Below, piece after piece: positions 15,795-21,975 of a stretch of DNA of 21,975 nucleotides (position 1 is its first letter; each line of letters starts with the position of its first letter). Made by a program: the position numbers and the translations under genes. The DNA is from Dethiobacter sp. (lineage in GTDB: Bacteria; Bacillota_D; Dethiobacteria; Dethiobacterales; Dethiobacteraceae). A model generated the notes under the pieces. That model was not told the DNA's origin, made no database searches, and worked only from the letters and a program-made list of their open reading frames with translations. The stretch is from assembly GCA_018333395.1 (NCBI GenBank), contig JAGXSQ010000142.1, forward strand, positions 1 to 21,975, read 5' to 3'.

Positions 15795-17054
15795 ATGCAA
15801 CTTTACCATATTGCCCTCAATAACCTGCGCCGGCGCAAAGCCAGAATGCTTTTGGTCCTGCTTGGCCTGACCATTGGGATAACTACAGTGGTTGCTGTTT
15901 ACGGCATCCTGGAAGCTATGAAAGCGGAAATGACGCGCCAGGCATCGGAGTTTGCTGCCAACGTGGTTGTCACCGCTGATACCGGTGAACTGACCTTTTC
16001 CTACGGCGGGATTACCCTGCCGGAAGTGATGTACGATGTAGAGCAACTGACACTGGACGATATGGCGGCTATTGACACCGTCCCCTCCCGCGAGATGGTC
16101 AGGGTTGTTGCGCCAAAGCTCCTGGGGGTGACTTCCGTCGGCGACATGGAGGTAATCGTTTCCGGTGTCCGCCCGCAGGAAGAGTTCCGAGTTAAACCCT
16201 GGTTGCGGCTCCAGGACGCCGCAACTGGTGCTGAGGCGGCAGAGGGCGATGGTGCAGAGAAAGAGAAAGAGATGGAACTGGATGTTCATTACCTGGATCT
16301 GGCCCGCCAGGACCCGACACAGATTGTCTTAGCCGACCGGCAGGTGTTGGTCGGCGCCTCCGTTGCCGCTACCTTAGGCGTCAAGCCGGGTGACCGACTG
16401 GAACTCTCGGAGCAAACGTTTGTGGTCTTTGGTTTGCTGAAGGAGAACGTTTCCCTGGAGGACGAGCAAATAATCATGAACTTGGCGGCTTCCCAGGAAC
16501 TGCTCGGCAGGCCGCAGGAAGTTACGGTAATTGAGATGGCGGTTGATTATACTTTGGGTGCGGAGGAAGCGTTGTTGACCGAACTCGCGCAAGCGCTGCC
16601 CCACGCGCAAATTACCAGTCTGCGCCAGGAGACGCTACGCCGTGACGAACTGTTGACAAGGCTGACCCGGTTCGGGATGTCCGTTTCTGTGCTCATTCTG
16701 TTTGTCGGCACGCTCGTCGCCGCGCTGACCATCTCTGGTGCCGTCCGCGAGCGGACGCGCGAGATTGGTATCTTTCGTGCTCTTGGATTCCGGCAGTCCC
16801 ATGTGGCTAAAATCATTTTGCTGGAAGCGCTTTTAATCAGCTTTGCCGGCGGAATTTTAGGCTATGCGGCTGGAGTGCTAGCGGCTCGCAGTGCCGGGCC
16901 GTTGCTGACAGCACAGCCGCTTGTGGTTCCCTGGCGCCTAGACCTGTTTGCCGCGGCACTGTTGCTGTCTGTGGGCATCGGTCTTTTGGCTGGTATTTTC
17001 CCGGCGCGCCAAGCTGCTAAGCTTGACCCGGCAGAGGCCTTGCGGTTTATCTAA
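15795..17054 (+). CDS. FtsX/MacB-type ABC permease, second subunit
   Basis: This 419-residue permease has the same topology as the one at 13801. Its ends are strikingly similar (I-A-L-N-N-L-R-R-R at the start, R-E-I-G-I-F-R-A-L-G-F-R and K-L-D-P-A-E-A-L-R-F-I at the end), indicating an old duplication. The outward domain lacks the Cys pair and carries an acidic/alanine-rich insert (about residues 152-175, with G-D-G-A-E-K-E-K-E). ATG 15795 is preceded by a perfect AAGGAGG (15783-15789) that overlaps the ATPase stop, so the longer frame from 15756 is not used. The strong terminator at 17080 closes the operon. Confidence 0.92.
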   Translation: MQLYHIALNNLRRRKARMLLVLLGLTIGITTVVAVYGILEAMKAEMTRQASEFAANVVVTADTGELTFSYGGITLPEVMYDVEQLTLDDMAAIDTVPSREMVRVVAPKLLGVTSVGDMEVIVSGVRPQEEFRVKPWLRLQDAATGAEAAEGDGAEKEKEMELDVHYLDLARQDPTQIVLADRQVLVGASVAATLGVKPGDRLELSEQTFVVFGLLKENVSLEDEQIIMNLAASQELLGRPQEVTVIEMAVDYTLGAEEALLTELAQALPHAQITSLRQETLRRDELLTRLTRFGMSVSVLILFVGTLVAALTISGAVRERTREIGIFRALGFRQSHVAKIILLEALLISFAGGILGYAAGVLAARSAGPLLTAQPLVVPWRLDLFAAALLLSVGIGLLAGIFPARQAAKLDPAEALRFI

Positions 17055-17079
17055 AGTGATAGGCGGCCGTGCTAAAGAT

Positions 17080-17131
17080 AAAGACACCTTTTCCGGGCAA
17101 GATATCCGGAGAAGGTGTCTTTATAGATTTT
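17080..17131 (+). terminator. Strong intrinsic terminator of the DUF2318/ABC operon
   Basis: A 17-bp stem (17080-17096 with 17106-17122, one G-U pair) has a 9-nt loop and is followed by TATAGATTTTT. It lies 25 bp after the last permease stop. Confidence 0.9.
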
Positions 17132-17264
17132 TAGTCATGTTTTACTCGAAAGCAACATAATTTTCCCCCGGAGGCTTGACGGGAAGCGGGAAATTAAATA
17201 CGCTGTAGAGGAAAAATTCAGCCACGGGGGGGAAGCAGATGAGGAGAGGCAAAAATCTGATAAA

Positions 17265-17789
17265 ATGTTGATACTGCTCTTAAGTTATCTCTTTATTTTT
17301 GTTGCCCGTGTCGCCGATGTTTCGCTGTCGACCATCCGCATTCTGATGCTAATGCGGGGGAAGGCTGTTCTGGCAGCAGTTATCGGGTTTTTTGAAGTGA
17401 CTATTTTTATTATTGCTTTAAACCAGGTAGTCGGCAATCTGGATGACCCTTTTCGCCTACTGGCCTATTCCCTAGGCTTTGCTACAGGCAACCTGGTTGG
17501 CAGCCGGCTGGAGGAAAGGCTGGCCTTGGGCTTTGCTACGGTGCAGGTCATTTCTGTGGGAAAGTCGGCAGAATTGTTGGCGCGAATACGCGAACAGGGT
17601 TTCGGTGTAACGGCTCTTGAAGGGTGCGGCAGAGAAGGTACCCACCAGATTCTGCATATTTTGCTTAAACGCCGCGACCTGCCGTGCTTTCTTGGCTTGG
17701 TACGCCAAGTGGACGACCAGGCTTTTGTCAGTATAATGGATACGAGGAAAATCTTTGGCGGTTATTTTAGCAAGATAAAGGGAACATAA
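17265..17789 (+). CDS. UPF0316 membrane protein (DUF5698 + DUF2179, YebE-like)
   Basis: This 174-residue protein has three transmembrane helices (about 2-20, 30-52, 60-80) with the conserved A-R-V-A-D-V-S-L-S-T-I-R motif in the loop after helix 1. A cytosolic DUF2179 domain (about 90-170) follows, with G-F-G-V-T-A-L-E-G-C-G-R-E-G. It is found widely in Firmicutes; function unknown, though DUF2179 domains are thought to bind a small ligand. ATG 17265 is preceded by GAGGAGAGG at a long distance (about 15 nt), so TTG 17268 or another start is possible. murI starts 10 bp downstream and is probably co-transcribed. Confidence 0.82.
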   Translation: MLILLLSYLFIFVARVADVSLSTIRILMLMRGKAVLAAVIGFFEVTIFIIALNQVVGNLDDPFRLLAYSLGFATGNLVGSRLEERLALGFATVQVISVGKSAELLARIREQGFGVTALEGCGREGTHQILHILLKRRDLPCFLGLVRQVDDQAFVSIMDTRKIFGGYFSKIKGT

Positions 17790-17799
17790 GGGGGATGTT

Positions 17800-18603
17800 A
17801 TGGACCGGAATCACGCTATTGGTGTTTTGGATTCGGGAGTGGGAGGTCTGACGGTTGTCCGCGAAATATTTCGTCAGCTGCCAGAGGAACGGATTGTCTA
17901 TTTTGGTGATACGGCCAGAATGCCCTATGGCCCCCGCCCGCATGAAGAAGTCCGTGACTTCGTGCGCCAGATAATTCTTTTTCTGGAAACGCAGGACGTA
18001 AAAATGATTATTGTGGCCTGCAACTCGGCGACGGCAGCCGGGCTGCCCTCCTACCAGACGGAGTTTTCTTTGCCCATCCTCGGCGTTATTGAGCCGGGAG
18101 TGCGGGCGGCACTCTGCCACACCCGTACAAAACGGGTCGGTGTTATTGGCACGACGGGTACTATTGCCAGCCGCGCTTATGAAAAGTTAATCGGCAAGCT
18201 CGACTCGGCGGTCAGTGTTGTTTCTCAGGCGTGTCCTCTTTTAGTCTTGATTGTGGAAAACGACCTGACCGAGACACCGGAGGCGTTGCGGGTGGCGGAA
18301 GAATACCTGCATACGATGAGGGAGGCCGAAATAGACGCGCTGATTCTGGGCTGTACCCATTACCCGCTCATGTCCGGTGTGTTGGCCAAGGTGCTGGGAC
18401 CCGGAGTTCGGCTGATTTCTTCCGCTGAGGAGACGGCGCGGGAAGCAAAGGAAGTGTTGCAGAGCCTTGCGCTGGAGCGGGCTGCCTCTGCCGGCGAAGA
18501 CCGTCACCGCTTTTTTGTTAGCGGTAATCCGTCTACGTTTAAAGCTGTCGGCAAAAAGCTGCTTTGCCGGGAAGTAAATGCCTATCAGGTGTTGCTGCCG
18601 TAA
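17800..18603 (+). CDS. murI: Glutamate racemase
   Basis: It converts L- to D-glutamate for peptidoglycan. Its 267 residues show the two catalytic cysteines, Cys74 in A-C-N-S-A-T-A and Cys185 in G-C-T-H-Y-P-L, plus the N-terminal V-L-D-S-G-V-G-G-L-T and D-T-A-R-M-P-Y-G motifs. ATG 17800 is preceded by AAGGGGG. It heads a conserved Firmicute block murI-gerM-rph-XTPase, the order also seen in Bacillus subtilis (racE-gerM-rph-ysnA). Confidence 0.96.
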   Translation: MDRNHAIGVLDSGVGGLTVVREIFRQLPEERIVYFGDTARMPYGPRPHEEVRDFVRQIILFLETQDVKMIIVACNSATAAGLPSYQTEFSLPILGVIEPGVRAALCHTRTKRVGVIGTTGTIASRAYEKLIGKLDSAVSVVSQACPLLVLIVENDLTETPEALRVAEEYLHTMREAEIDALILGCTHYPLMSGVLAKVLGPGVRLISSAEETAREAKEVLQSLALERAASAGEDRHRFFVSGNPSTFKAVGKKLLCREVNAYQVLLP

Positions 18604-18666
18604 ATTTTGGTATAACTTTCCTGCCCGGTTCATACACTGGTTACAAACAAAACGGGGGGGATAGTT

Positions 18667-19659
18667 ATGAGGAAAAGTATTGTACTATTGGTTTTGTGCC
18701 TGCTTGCCGCTGCTGCTGGCTGTTTTGCCTGGCCGCAGGACAGAGCCTTGCCTCCGACTTCCGAGAGAGACAAGCCTGAGGCCGTCGGGAGGCGGGAAAC
18801 CATTTTTTATCTTCCGGATCGTGACTGGCAATTCATTATTCCGGTTCGCTTTACTATCCCCTGGGAAGAGGGCATTGCCCGCTCTACTTTAAGCCATATG
18901 GTTGAGGGCCGTCTACCAACGGAATTACTGAACGCCGGTCTTTCTCCCCTCCTGCCGGCAGGCACGGAAATCCTCGGACTGACCGTCCGTGACGGTCTGG
19001 CCAGGGTTGACTTTAGTCGCGCATTTTTAGACTATGAGCCGGAACGTGAGAGGAAGTTGCTGGGCGCCTTGATTTTTACCCTGACAGAGTTTCCCACAGT
19101 TAACAGTGTAGAAATCATGGTGGAGGGGGTTACCCTGTCCCGATTGCCCGGTGGTACGGCCGCCGACAGAGATTTTGACCGCGAGTACGGTCTTAATCAG
19201 GAAACAACGTACAGTGTTGGTAATCAGGCGAAAAAAGACCTTGCCACGCTCTATTTCCTCTACAATACTGGCCAGCAGGATTTTTTTGTTCCTGTTGCCC
19301 GGCCCTTGTCGCCGTCGGAAGACAGGGTTAAAGCTGTTGCGCAAGAGCTGTTGCTGGGTCCGGCTCGTGACAGCGGTCTGCACAGCGCCATCCCACCAGG
19401 GCTCCGCTTGCTACGGTCGCAACTGGAAGGGAGTAACCTTAGGCTATACCTGGCGGGGGAACTGGCGTATACCCCGGACGGCCAGTTTTCGCCAGACCGG
19501 CTTCGTGACCAAGTGGCGCTGACGCTGACTGGGCTTGCCGGCATTGCTGAAATAGCAATATTGGTTAACGGTAAAGTGCCGCAGTTTCCCGACGGAGATA
19601 GCTTCCCACTGTCTTTTAACCGACCGGGAGTATGGAACAAAGTAGCAACCCGGCATTGA
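18667..19659 (+). CDS. gerM: GerM-like spore/germination lipoprotein
   Basis: This 330-residue exported protein has a lipoprotein-like signal at the N-terminus: hydrophobic residues 5-18 and a lipobox A-A-A-G-C with Cys19, although Ala rather than Leu stands at -3. Two GerMN domains follow at about 55-165 and 190-315, each with the pattern of strand, L-L-x-G-P or related turn, and V-x-V-x-G at the end. In Bacillus GerM affects sporulation and cortex formation. The start ATG 18667 has a G-run upstream. Its position between murI and rph supports the name. Confidence 0.88.
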   Translation: MRKSIVLLVLCLLAAAAGCFAWPQDRALPPTSERDKPEAVGRRETIFYLPDRDWQFIIPVRFTIPWEEGIARSTLSHMVEGRLPTELLNAGLSPLLPAGTEILGLTVRDGLARVDFSRAFLDYEPERERKLLGALIFTLTEFPTVNSVEIMVEGVTLSRLPGGTAADRDFDREYGLNQETTYSVGNQAKKDLATLYFLYNTGQQDFFVPVARPLSPSEDRVKAVAQELLLGPARDSGLHSAIPPGLRLLRSQLEGSNLRLYLAGELAYTPDGQFSPDRLRDQVALTLTGLAGIAEIAILVNGKVPQFPDGDSFPLSFNRPGVWNKVATRH

Positions 19660-19719
19660 AACAACATCTCTGGGAGGATATAATGGTTTGGAGTAGTCGC
19701 TATGCAGGAGGCAAAAATA

Positions 19720-20445
19720 ATGCGTCATGATAAACGGAAGCCGGACGAGTTACGTCCGATCCGCATTAACCCTTGTTTTTTGAAGTTCCCGGAGGGCTCG
19801 GTCTTAATTGAGGTCGGGGATACCAAAGTCATTTGTACGGCCACAGTGGAAGAAAAGGTGCCGCCTTTTCTGCGTGGAGAGAAAAGGGGTTGGATTACGG
19901 CGGAATACGCCATGCTACCGCGAGCTACAGAACAGCGCACGGTGCGTGAAGTAACTCGCGGGAAGATTTCCGGGCGGAGTTCGGAAATCCAAAGGCTGAT
20001 TGGGAGGGCGCTACGCTCAGTCGTTGATTTGAAGGCCCTTGGTGAGCGTACGGTTTGGATCGACTGCGATGTAATCCAGGCTGACGGCGGCACACGCACC
20101 GCCGCCATCAGCGGCGCATTTATTGCTCTTTACCAGGCGTTAGCAGGACTTGTAAAACGCGGCGCCATTGCGGAGTTGCCGGTTACCGACTACTTAGCGG
20201 CTACAAGCGTTGGCATTGTGAGCGGACAGATTCTGCTGGATTTAAATTACGCCGAGGACAGCGCCGCAGAAGTGGATATGAACCTGGTGATGACCGGCAA
20301 TGGCCGGATTGTGGAAATTCAGGGTACAGCGGAAGGAACCCCTTTTGTGCGCCAGACGCTGGATGAGATGTTCACCCTAGCAGCTAAGGGCGTGGAAGAA
20401 ATTGTTAGCTATCAGAAAAAGCTGCTGTTGGAGGAACTGCGGTGA
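19720..20445 (+). CDS. rph: Ribonuclease PH
   Basis: This 241-residue phosphate-dependent 3'-5' exoribonuclease trims the 3' ends of tRNA precursors. Typical motifs are [21 protein letters not shown] and [17 protein letters not shown], which contributes the phosphate-binding Arg. The active-site strand is [17 protein letters not shown] 19720 is chosen because CAGGAGG (19705-19711) lies 8 nt upstream; ATG 19702 in the same frame overlaps that site. It overlaps the next gene by four bases (GTGA), so the two are coupled. Confidence 0.96.
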   Translation: MRHDKRKPDELRPIRINPCFLKFPEGSVLIEVGDTKVICTATVEEKVPPFLRGEKRGWITAEYAMLPRATEQRTVREVTRGKISGRSSEIQRLIGRALRSVVDLKALGERTVWIDCDVIQADGGTRTAAISGAFIALYQALAGLVKRGAIAELPVTDYLAATSVGIVSGQILLDLNYAEDSAAEVDMNLVMTGNGRIVEIQGTAEGTPFVRQTLDEMFTLAAKGVEEIVSYQKKLLLEELR

Positions 20446-21035
20446 AAAAGCTGGTCATTGCCACTAGGAATGAGGGAAAAGCTGCGGAGTTTCGCCGCTT
20501 GTTGGCCGAGCTGCCCTTTGAGACCCTCTTCCTGACAGATTTCCCCGAGGTGCCTGAGATAGAGGAGTGTGGCTGCAGCTTTACCGAAAACGCTCTGATT
20601 AAGGCGAAAACAGTAGTCAGTCTGACCGGAGAACTTGCTTTGGCTGATGATTCGGGCCTGGAGGTGGAGGCCCTGAGCGGCCGCCCCGGCCTCTATTCGG
20701 CACGCTTCTCCGGACCGGGCAGCACAGACGAGGCCAACAACCGCAAGCTGCTGCACGAACTGGAGGGTGTGCCTGCAGAGCAGAGAACAGCCTCTTTCCG
20801 CGCCGCTATTGCCATTGCTGGCCCCGGAATTACGTCTCAGGTAGTAGAGGGGGTCTGCGAGGGAAGTATAACTCTTGCCCCGCAAGGCGAGGGCGGGTTT
20901 GGTTACGACCCTCTATTTTATGTACCGGAGGCGGGGAAGACGTTCGCCGAAATGGAGCCAGCCGAGAAAAACGCGTTTAGTCACCGTGCCCGCGCCTTTG
21001 CCGCTGCCCTGGAAATATTGCAGCAATTGTCTTGA
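20442..21035 (+). CDS. rdgB: XTP/dITP pyrophosphatase (HAM1/RdgB family)
   Basis: This 197-residue enzyme hydrolyses non-canonical purine triphosphates (XTP, dITP) to monophosphates, keeping them out of DNA. Family motifs are A-T-R-N-E-G-K at the N-terminus (substrate binding), A-D-D-S-G-L-E-V in the middle (metal and catalytic Asp), G-P-G-S-T-D and, near the end, S-H-R-A-R-A. GTG 20442 overlaps the rph stop. No terminator is visible after the stop at 21035. Confidence 0.95.
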   Translation: MKKLVIATRNEGKAAEFRRLLAELPFETLFLTDFPEVPEIEECGCSFTENALIKAKTVVSLTGELALADDSGLEVEALSGRPGLYSARFSGPGSTDEANNRKLLHELEGVPAEQRTASFRAAIAIAGPGITSQVVEGVCEGSITLAPQGEGGFGYDPLFYVPEAGKTFAEMEPAEKNAFSHRARAFAAALEILQQLS

Positions 21036-21100
21036 GCAGCCGCCCATCTTCTTGCCAGGGTGTTCTTGTGCACGAGGGAAAAATAAGGCAGTGTTTTCCT

Positions 21101-21129
21101 TTGACAGTGGACCAACATTCCGGTATACT
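21101..21129 (+). promoter_or_regulatory. Consensus promoter of tRNA-Pro
   Basis: TTGACA (21101-21106) and TATACT (21124-21129) are exactly 17 bp apart. The start near 21136 leaves a leader of about 17 nt before the tRNA. Confidence 0.85.
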
Positions 21130-21152
21130 GCCATTGGGTACAATTATTTCGT

Positions 21153-21229
<77 letters not shown>

Positions 21230-21253
21230 TTGACTTTAAAGGGTTTTCTGCTA

Positions 21254-21267
21254 TTCTGCCGGCAGAA
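21254..21267. repeat. 14-bp palindrome just after tRNA-Pro
   Basis: TTCTGCC-GGCAGAA is a perfect palindrome. A competing hairpin pairs TTTTCTGC (21244-21251) with GCAGAAAA (21262-21269). It has no T-run, so it is at best a weak terminator for the tRNA; it could also be a processing or integration-related structure. Confidence 0.5.
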
Positions 21268-21289
21268 AAATTCCCTGAAAACGAGCTAT

Positions 21290-21311
21290 TTACACACTAG
21301 TTACACACTAC
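21290..21311. repeat. Tandem direct repeat TTACACACTA (two copies)
   Basis: TTACACACTAG (21290-21300) is followed directly by TTACACACTAC (21301-21311); 10 of 11 bases match. It lies between the tRNA and the recombinase remnant, where arm-type binding sites or attachment sequences of an integrase would be expected. Confidence 0.6.
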
Positions 21312-21312
21312 T

Positions 21313-21537
21313 TTAAAAAAAGATGCCGGGAAGCCCTATTACCCGATTTGATAGCTTTGCTCTTGGCTCTTGGAAGACCAGCCCTTTTCCTGTCACCCGC
21401 ACCAGCCCTTGATTAACAGTAATCTGGTTAGCCTTAAAGTCCACACCATCCCAGCGCAGCCCTAGCAGCTCCCCGCGCCGTAGGCCGGTATTTAGTGTCA
21501 GGTAGAAGGCCGCGAAGTGCTTATTAAGACCCCACGG
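21313..21537 (-). pseudogene. Tyrosine recombinase (phage-type integrase) fragment
   Basis: The minus strand encodes about 74 residues from the middle of an integrase catalytic domain: F-Y-L-T-L-N-T-G-L-R-R-G-E-L-L-G-L-R-W-D, with the first catalytic Arg. The V-T-G-K-G region could hold the beta-hairpin Lys. S-N-R-V-I-G-L-P precedes a sudden stop. The N-terminal domain, the H-x-x-R box and the nucleophile Tyr are all missing, so it cannot work. An in-frame stop (21538-21540) lies at the upstream edge. Its place beside tRNA-Pro suggests a lost integrated element. Confidence 0.82.
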
Positions 21538-21650
21538 CTAGCAGAGCGGGCTTGGTGCGCGGCTTCCAGGATCGTACTTTCGGACCGGGAAGTACGACTA
21601 CCAGGGCGGAAGCGGCAGCCATGCTGTACCGTTTGGTAGCCGAAAGATAA
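21528..21650 (+). pseudogene. 3' remnant of an S-layer-homology (SLH) domain gene
   Basis: The plus-strand frame ends with A-G-L-V-R-G-F-Q-D-R-T-F-G-P-G-S, then T-T-R-A-E-A-A-A-M-L-Y-R-L and a stop at 21648-21650. This is the C-terminal half of an SLH domain, which anchors proteins to secondary cell-wall polymers. Only about 37 residues remain. It begins within a few bases of the integrase fragment on the other strand, so a deletion or recombination joined two broken genes here. Its own terminator follows at 21660. Confidence 0.75.
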
Positions 21651-21659
21651 CAGTATCAT

Positions 21660-21703
21660 AAATTAGGAACCCGGCCTGAGTAGGCCGGGTTCCTAATTTT
21701 TTT
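21660..21703 (+). terminator. Strong intrinsic terminator after the SLH remnant
   Basis: An 18-bp perfect stem (21660-21677 with 21682-21699) with a GAGT loop is followed by a T-run to 21703. An A-run on the left side makes it usable in both directions. Confidence 0.93.
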
Positions 21704-21729
21704 GACGGGATATCGCGGATGGGTATAAG
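21702..21729 (+). promoter_or_regulatory. Candidate promoter directly after the terminator
   Basis: TTGACG (21702-21707) and TATAAG (21724-21729) are 16 bp apart. It would drive a leader that runs to the right window edge. Confidence 0.5.
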
Positions 21730-21740
21730 CGAGAGCAGGC

Positions 21741-21784
21741 GTCTCCATATTTCTGCCAGGGCTGACGCATGAATAAATGGAGGC
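21741..21784 (+). other. Hairpin in the putative leader
   Basis: GTCTCCAT (21741-21748) pairs with ATGGAGGC (21777-21784) with one G-U pair, enclosing 28 nt. A competing stem GCGTC (21739-21743)/GACGC (21764-21768) exists. A regulatory leader is possible; no known riboswitch class is recognised. Confidence 0.35.
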
Positions 21785-21811
21785 TTGTCTGTTAAGGGTT
21801 TAAGCGGCCAA

Positions 21812-21829
21812 GCGAAAAAATTTTTTCGC
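21812..21829. repeat. 18-bp perfect palindrome with A6T6 core
   Basis: GCGAAAAAATTTTTTCGC is a perfect inverted repeat without spacer. It could be an operator, a bent-DNA site or part of a mobile-element end. A partial copy, GCGAAAA, lies about 20 bp further right. Confidence 0.7.
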
Positions 21830-21900
21830 AAAAAGCACTGGACTAGCGAAAATGTTCATGTCATAATTAGGGCTCTTACTCAAATAGGAGGATGATGCGG

Positions 21901-21931
21901 AGTAGGGGCGGGTTTCAAACCCGCCCCTACT
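21901..21931. repeat. 31-bp palindromic repeat (REP/MITE-like)
   Basis: Two 15-bp arms, AGTAGGGGCGGGTTT and its exact complement, flank a single C. GTAGGGGCGGGTTT-type palindromes are, to my knowledge, scattered in intergenic DNA of many bacteria, so this is probably one copy of a dispersed family. No gene is seen from 21704 to the window end. Confidence 0.75.
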
Positions 21932-21975
21932 ACCAGAATGAAGGTTTCAGAAACAGGATAAAGTCATATCAGGCA

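Noticed and set aside
17180..17215. TTGACG followed by TACGCT as promoter for the UPF0316-murI block
   Set aside because: The -10 box matches the consensus at only three of six bases.
21892..21975. Open frame from ATG-ATG after AGGAGG to the window end
   Set aside because: The start is immediately adjacent to the ribosome site (too close) and the frame runs through the 31-bp palindrome; probably not coding.

Overview
ORGANISM: This looks like a chromosomal stretch from a spore-forming, anaerobic member of the Firmicutes (class Clostridia, Peptococcaceae/Moorella-like). The reasons are strong AGGAGG-type ribosome binding sites with frequent GTG/TTG starts, a PyrR-type attenuator in front of carAB, spore-related genes (a Spo0M-like protein and GerM), the Bacillus-like gene order racemase-gerM-rph-XTPase, an S-layer-homology remnant, and an oxygen-sensitive 2-hydroxyacyl-CoA dehydratase activase. 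The genus cannot be fixed from the sequence alone. LAYOUT: 1-640 is the 3' end of an IS4-superfamily (IS1634-like) transposase and its terminator. 665-2550 is a complete ISKra4-like insertion sequence with inverted ends, a 9-bp target duplication and two ORFs joined by a probable -1 frameshift. 2560-2760 has no gene but can form long-range RNA structure. 2821-4970 holds an activase, a Spo0M-like protein and a zinc-ribbon protein. 4978-5130 is a 50-residue basic protein on the minus strand with its own promoter. 5381-6461 encodes ElbB and a small cupin. 6523-12741 is a pyrimidine unit: promoter, PyrR attenuator, carA, carB, then sppA and a Yip1-like membrane protein. 12782-17131 is a self-contained unit (consensus promoter to strong terminator) of five genes: a DUF2318 Fe-S/metal protein, a small anchored protein, two FtsX/MacB-type permeases and their ATPase. 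17265-21035 is a UPF0316 protein followed by murI-gerM-rph-rdgB. 21101-21229 is tRNA-Pro(UGG) with a consensus promoter. 21230-21975 is a scar of broken genes: a tyrosine-recombinase fragment abutting the tail of an SLH-domain gene, then a strong terminator, a possible new promoter and leader, and two large palindromes. HOW IT WORKS TOGETHER: most of the window is housekeeping (pyrimidine/arginine precursor supply, cell-wall D-glutamate, tRNA maturation, nucleotide-pool cleaning). The most unusual unit is the DUF2318/ABC operon. It resembles the part of the Campylobacter P19/FetMP-type iron system downstream of its permease and copper/iron-binding protein, but here it stands without the FTR1 permease or P19 protein. 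The tRNA-Pro end and the IS-rich left end are the accessory zones.
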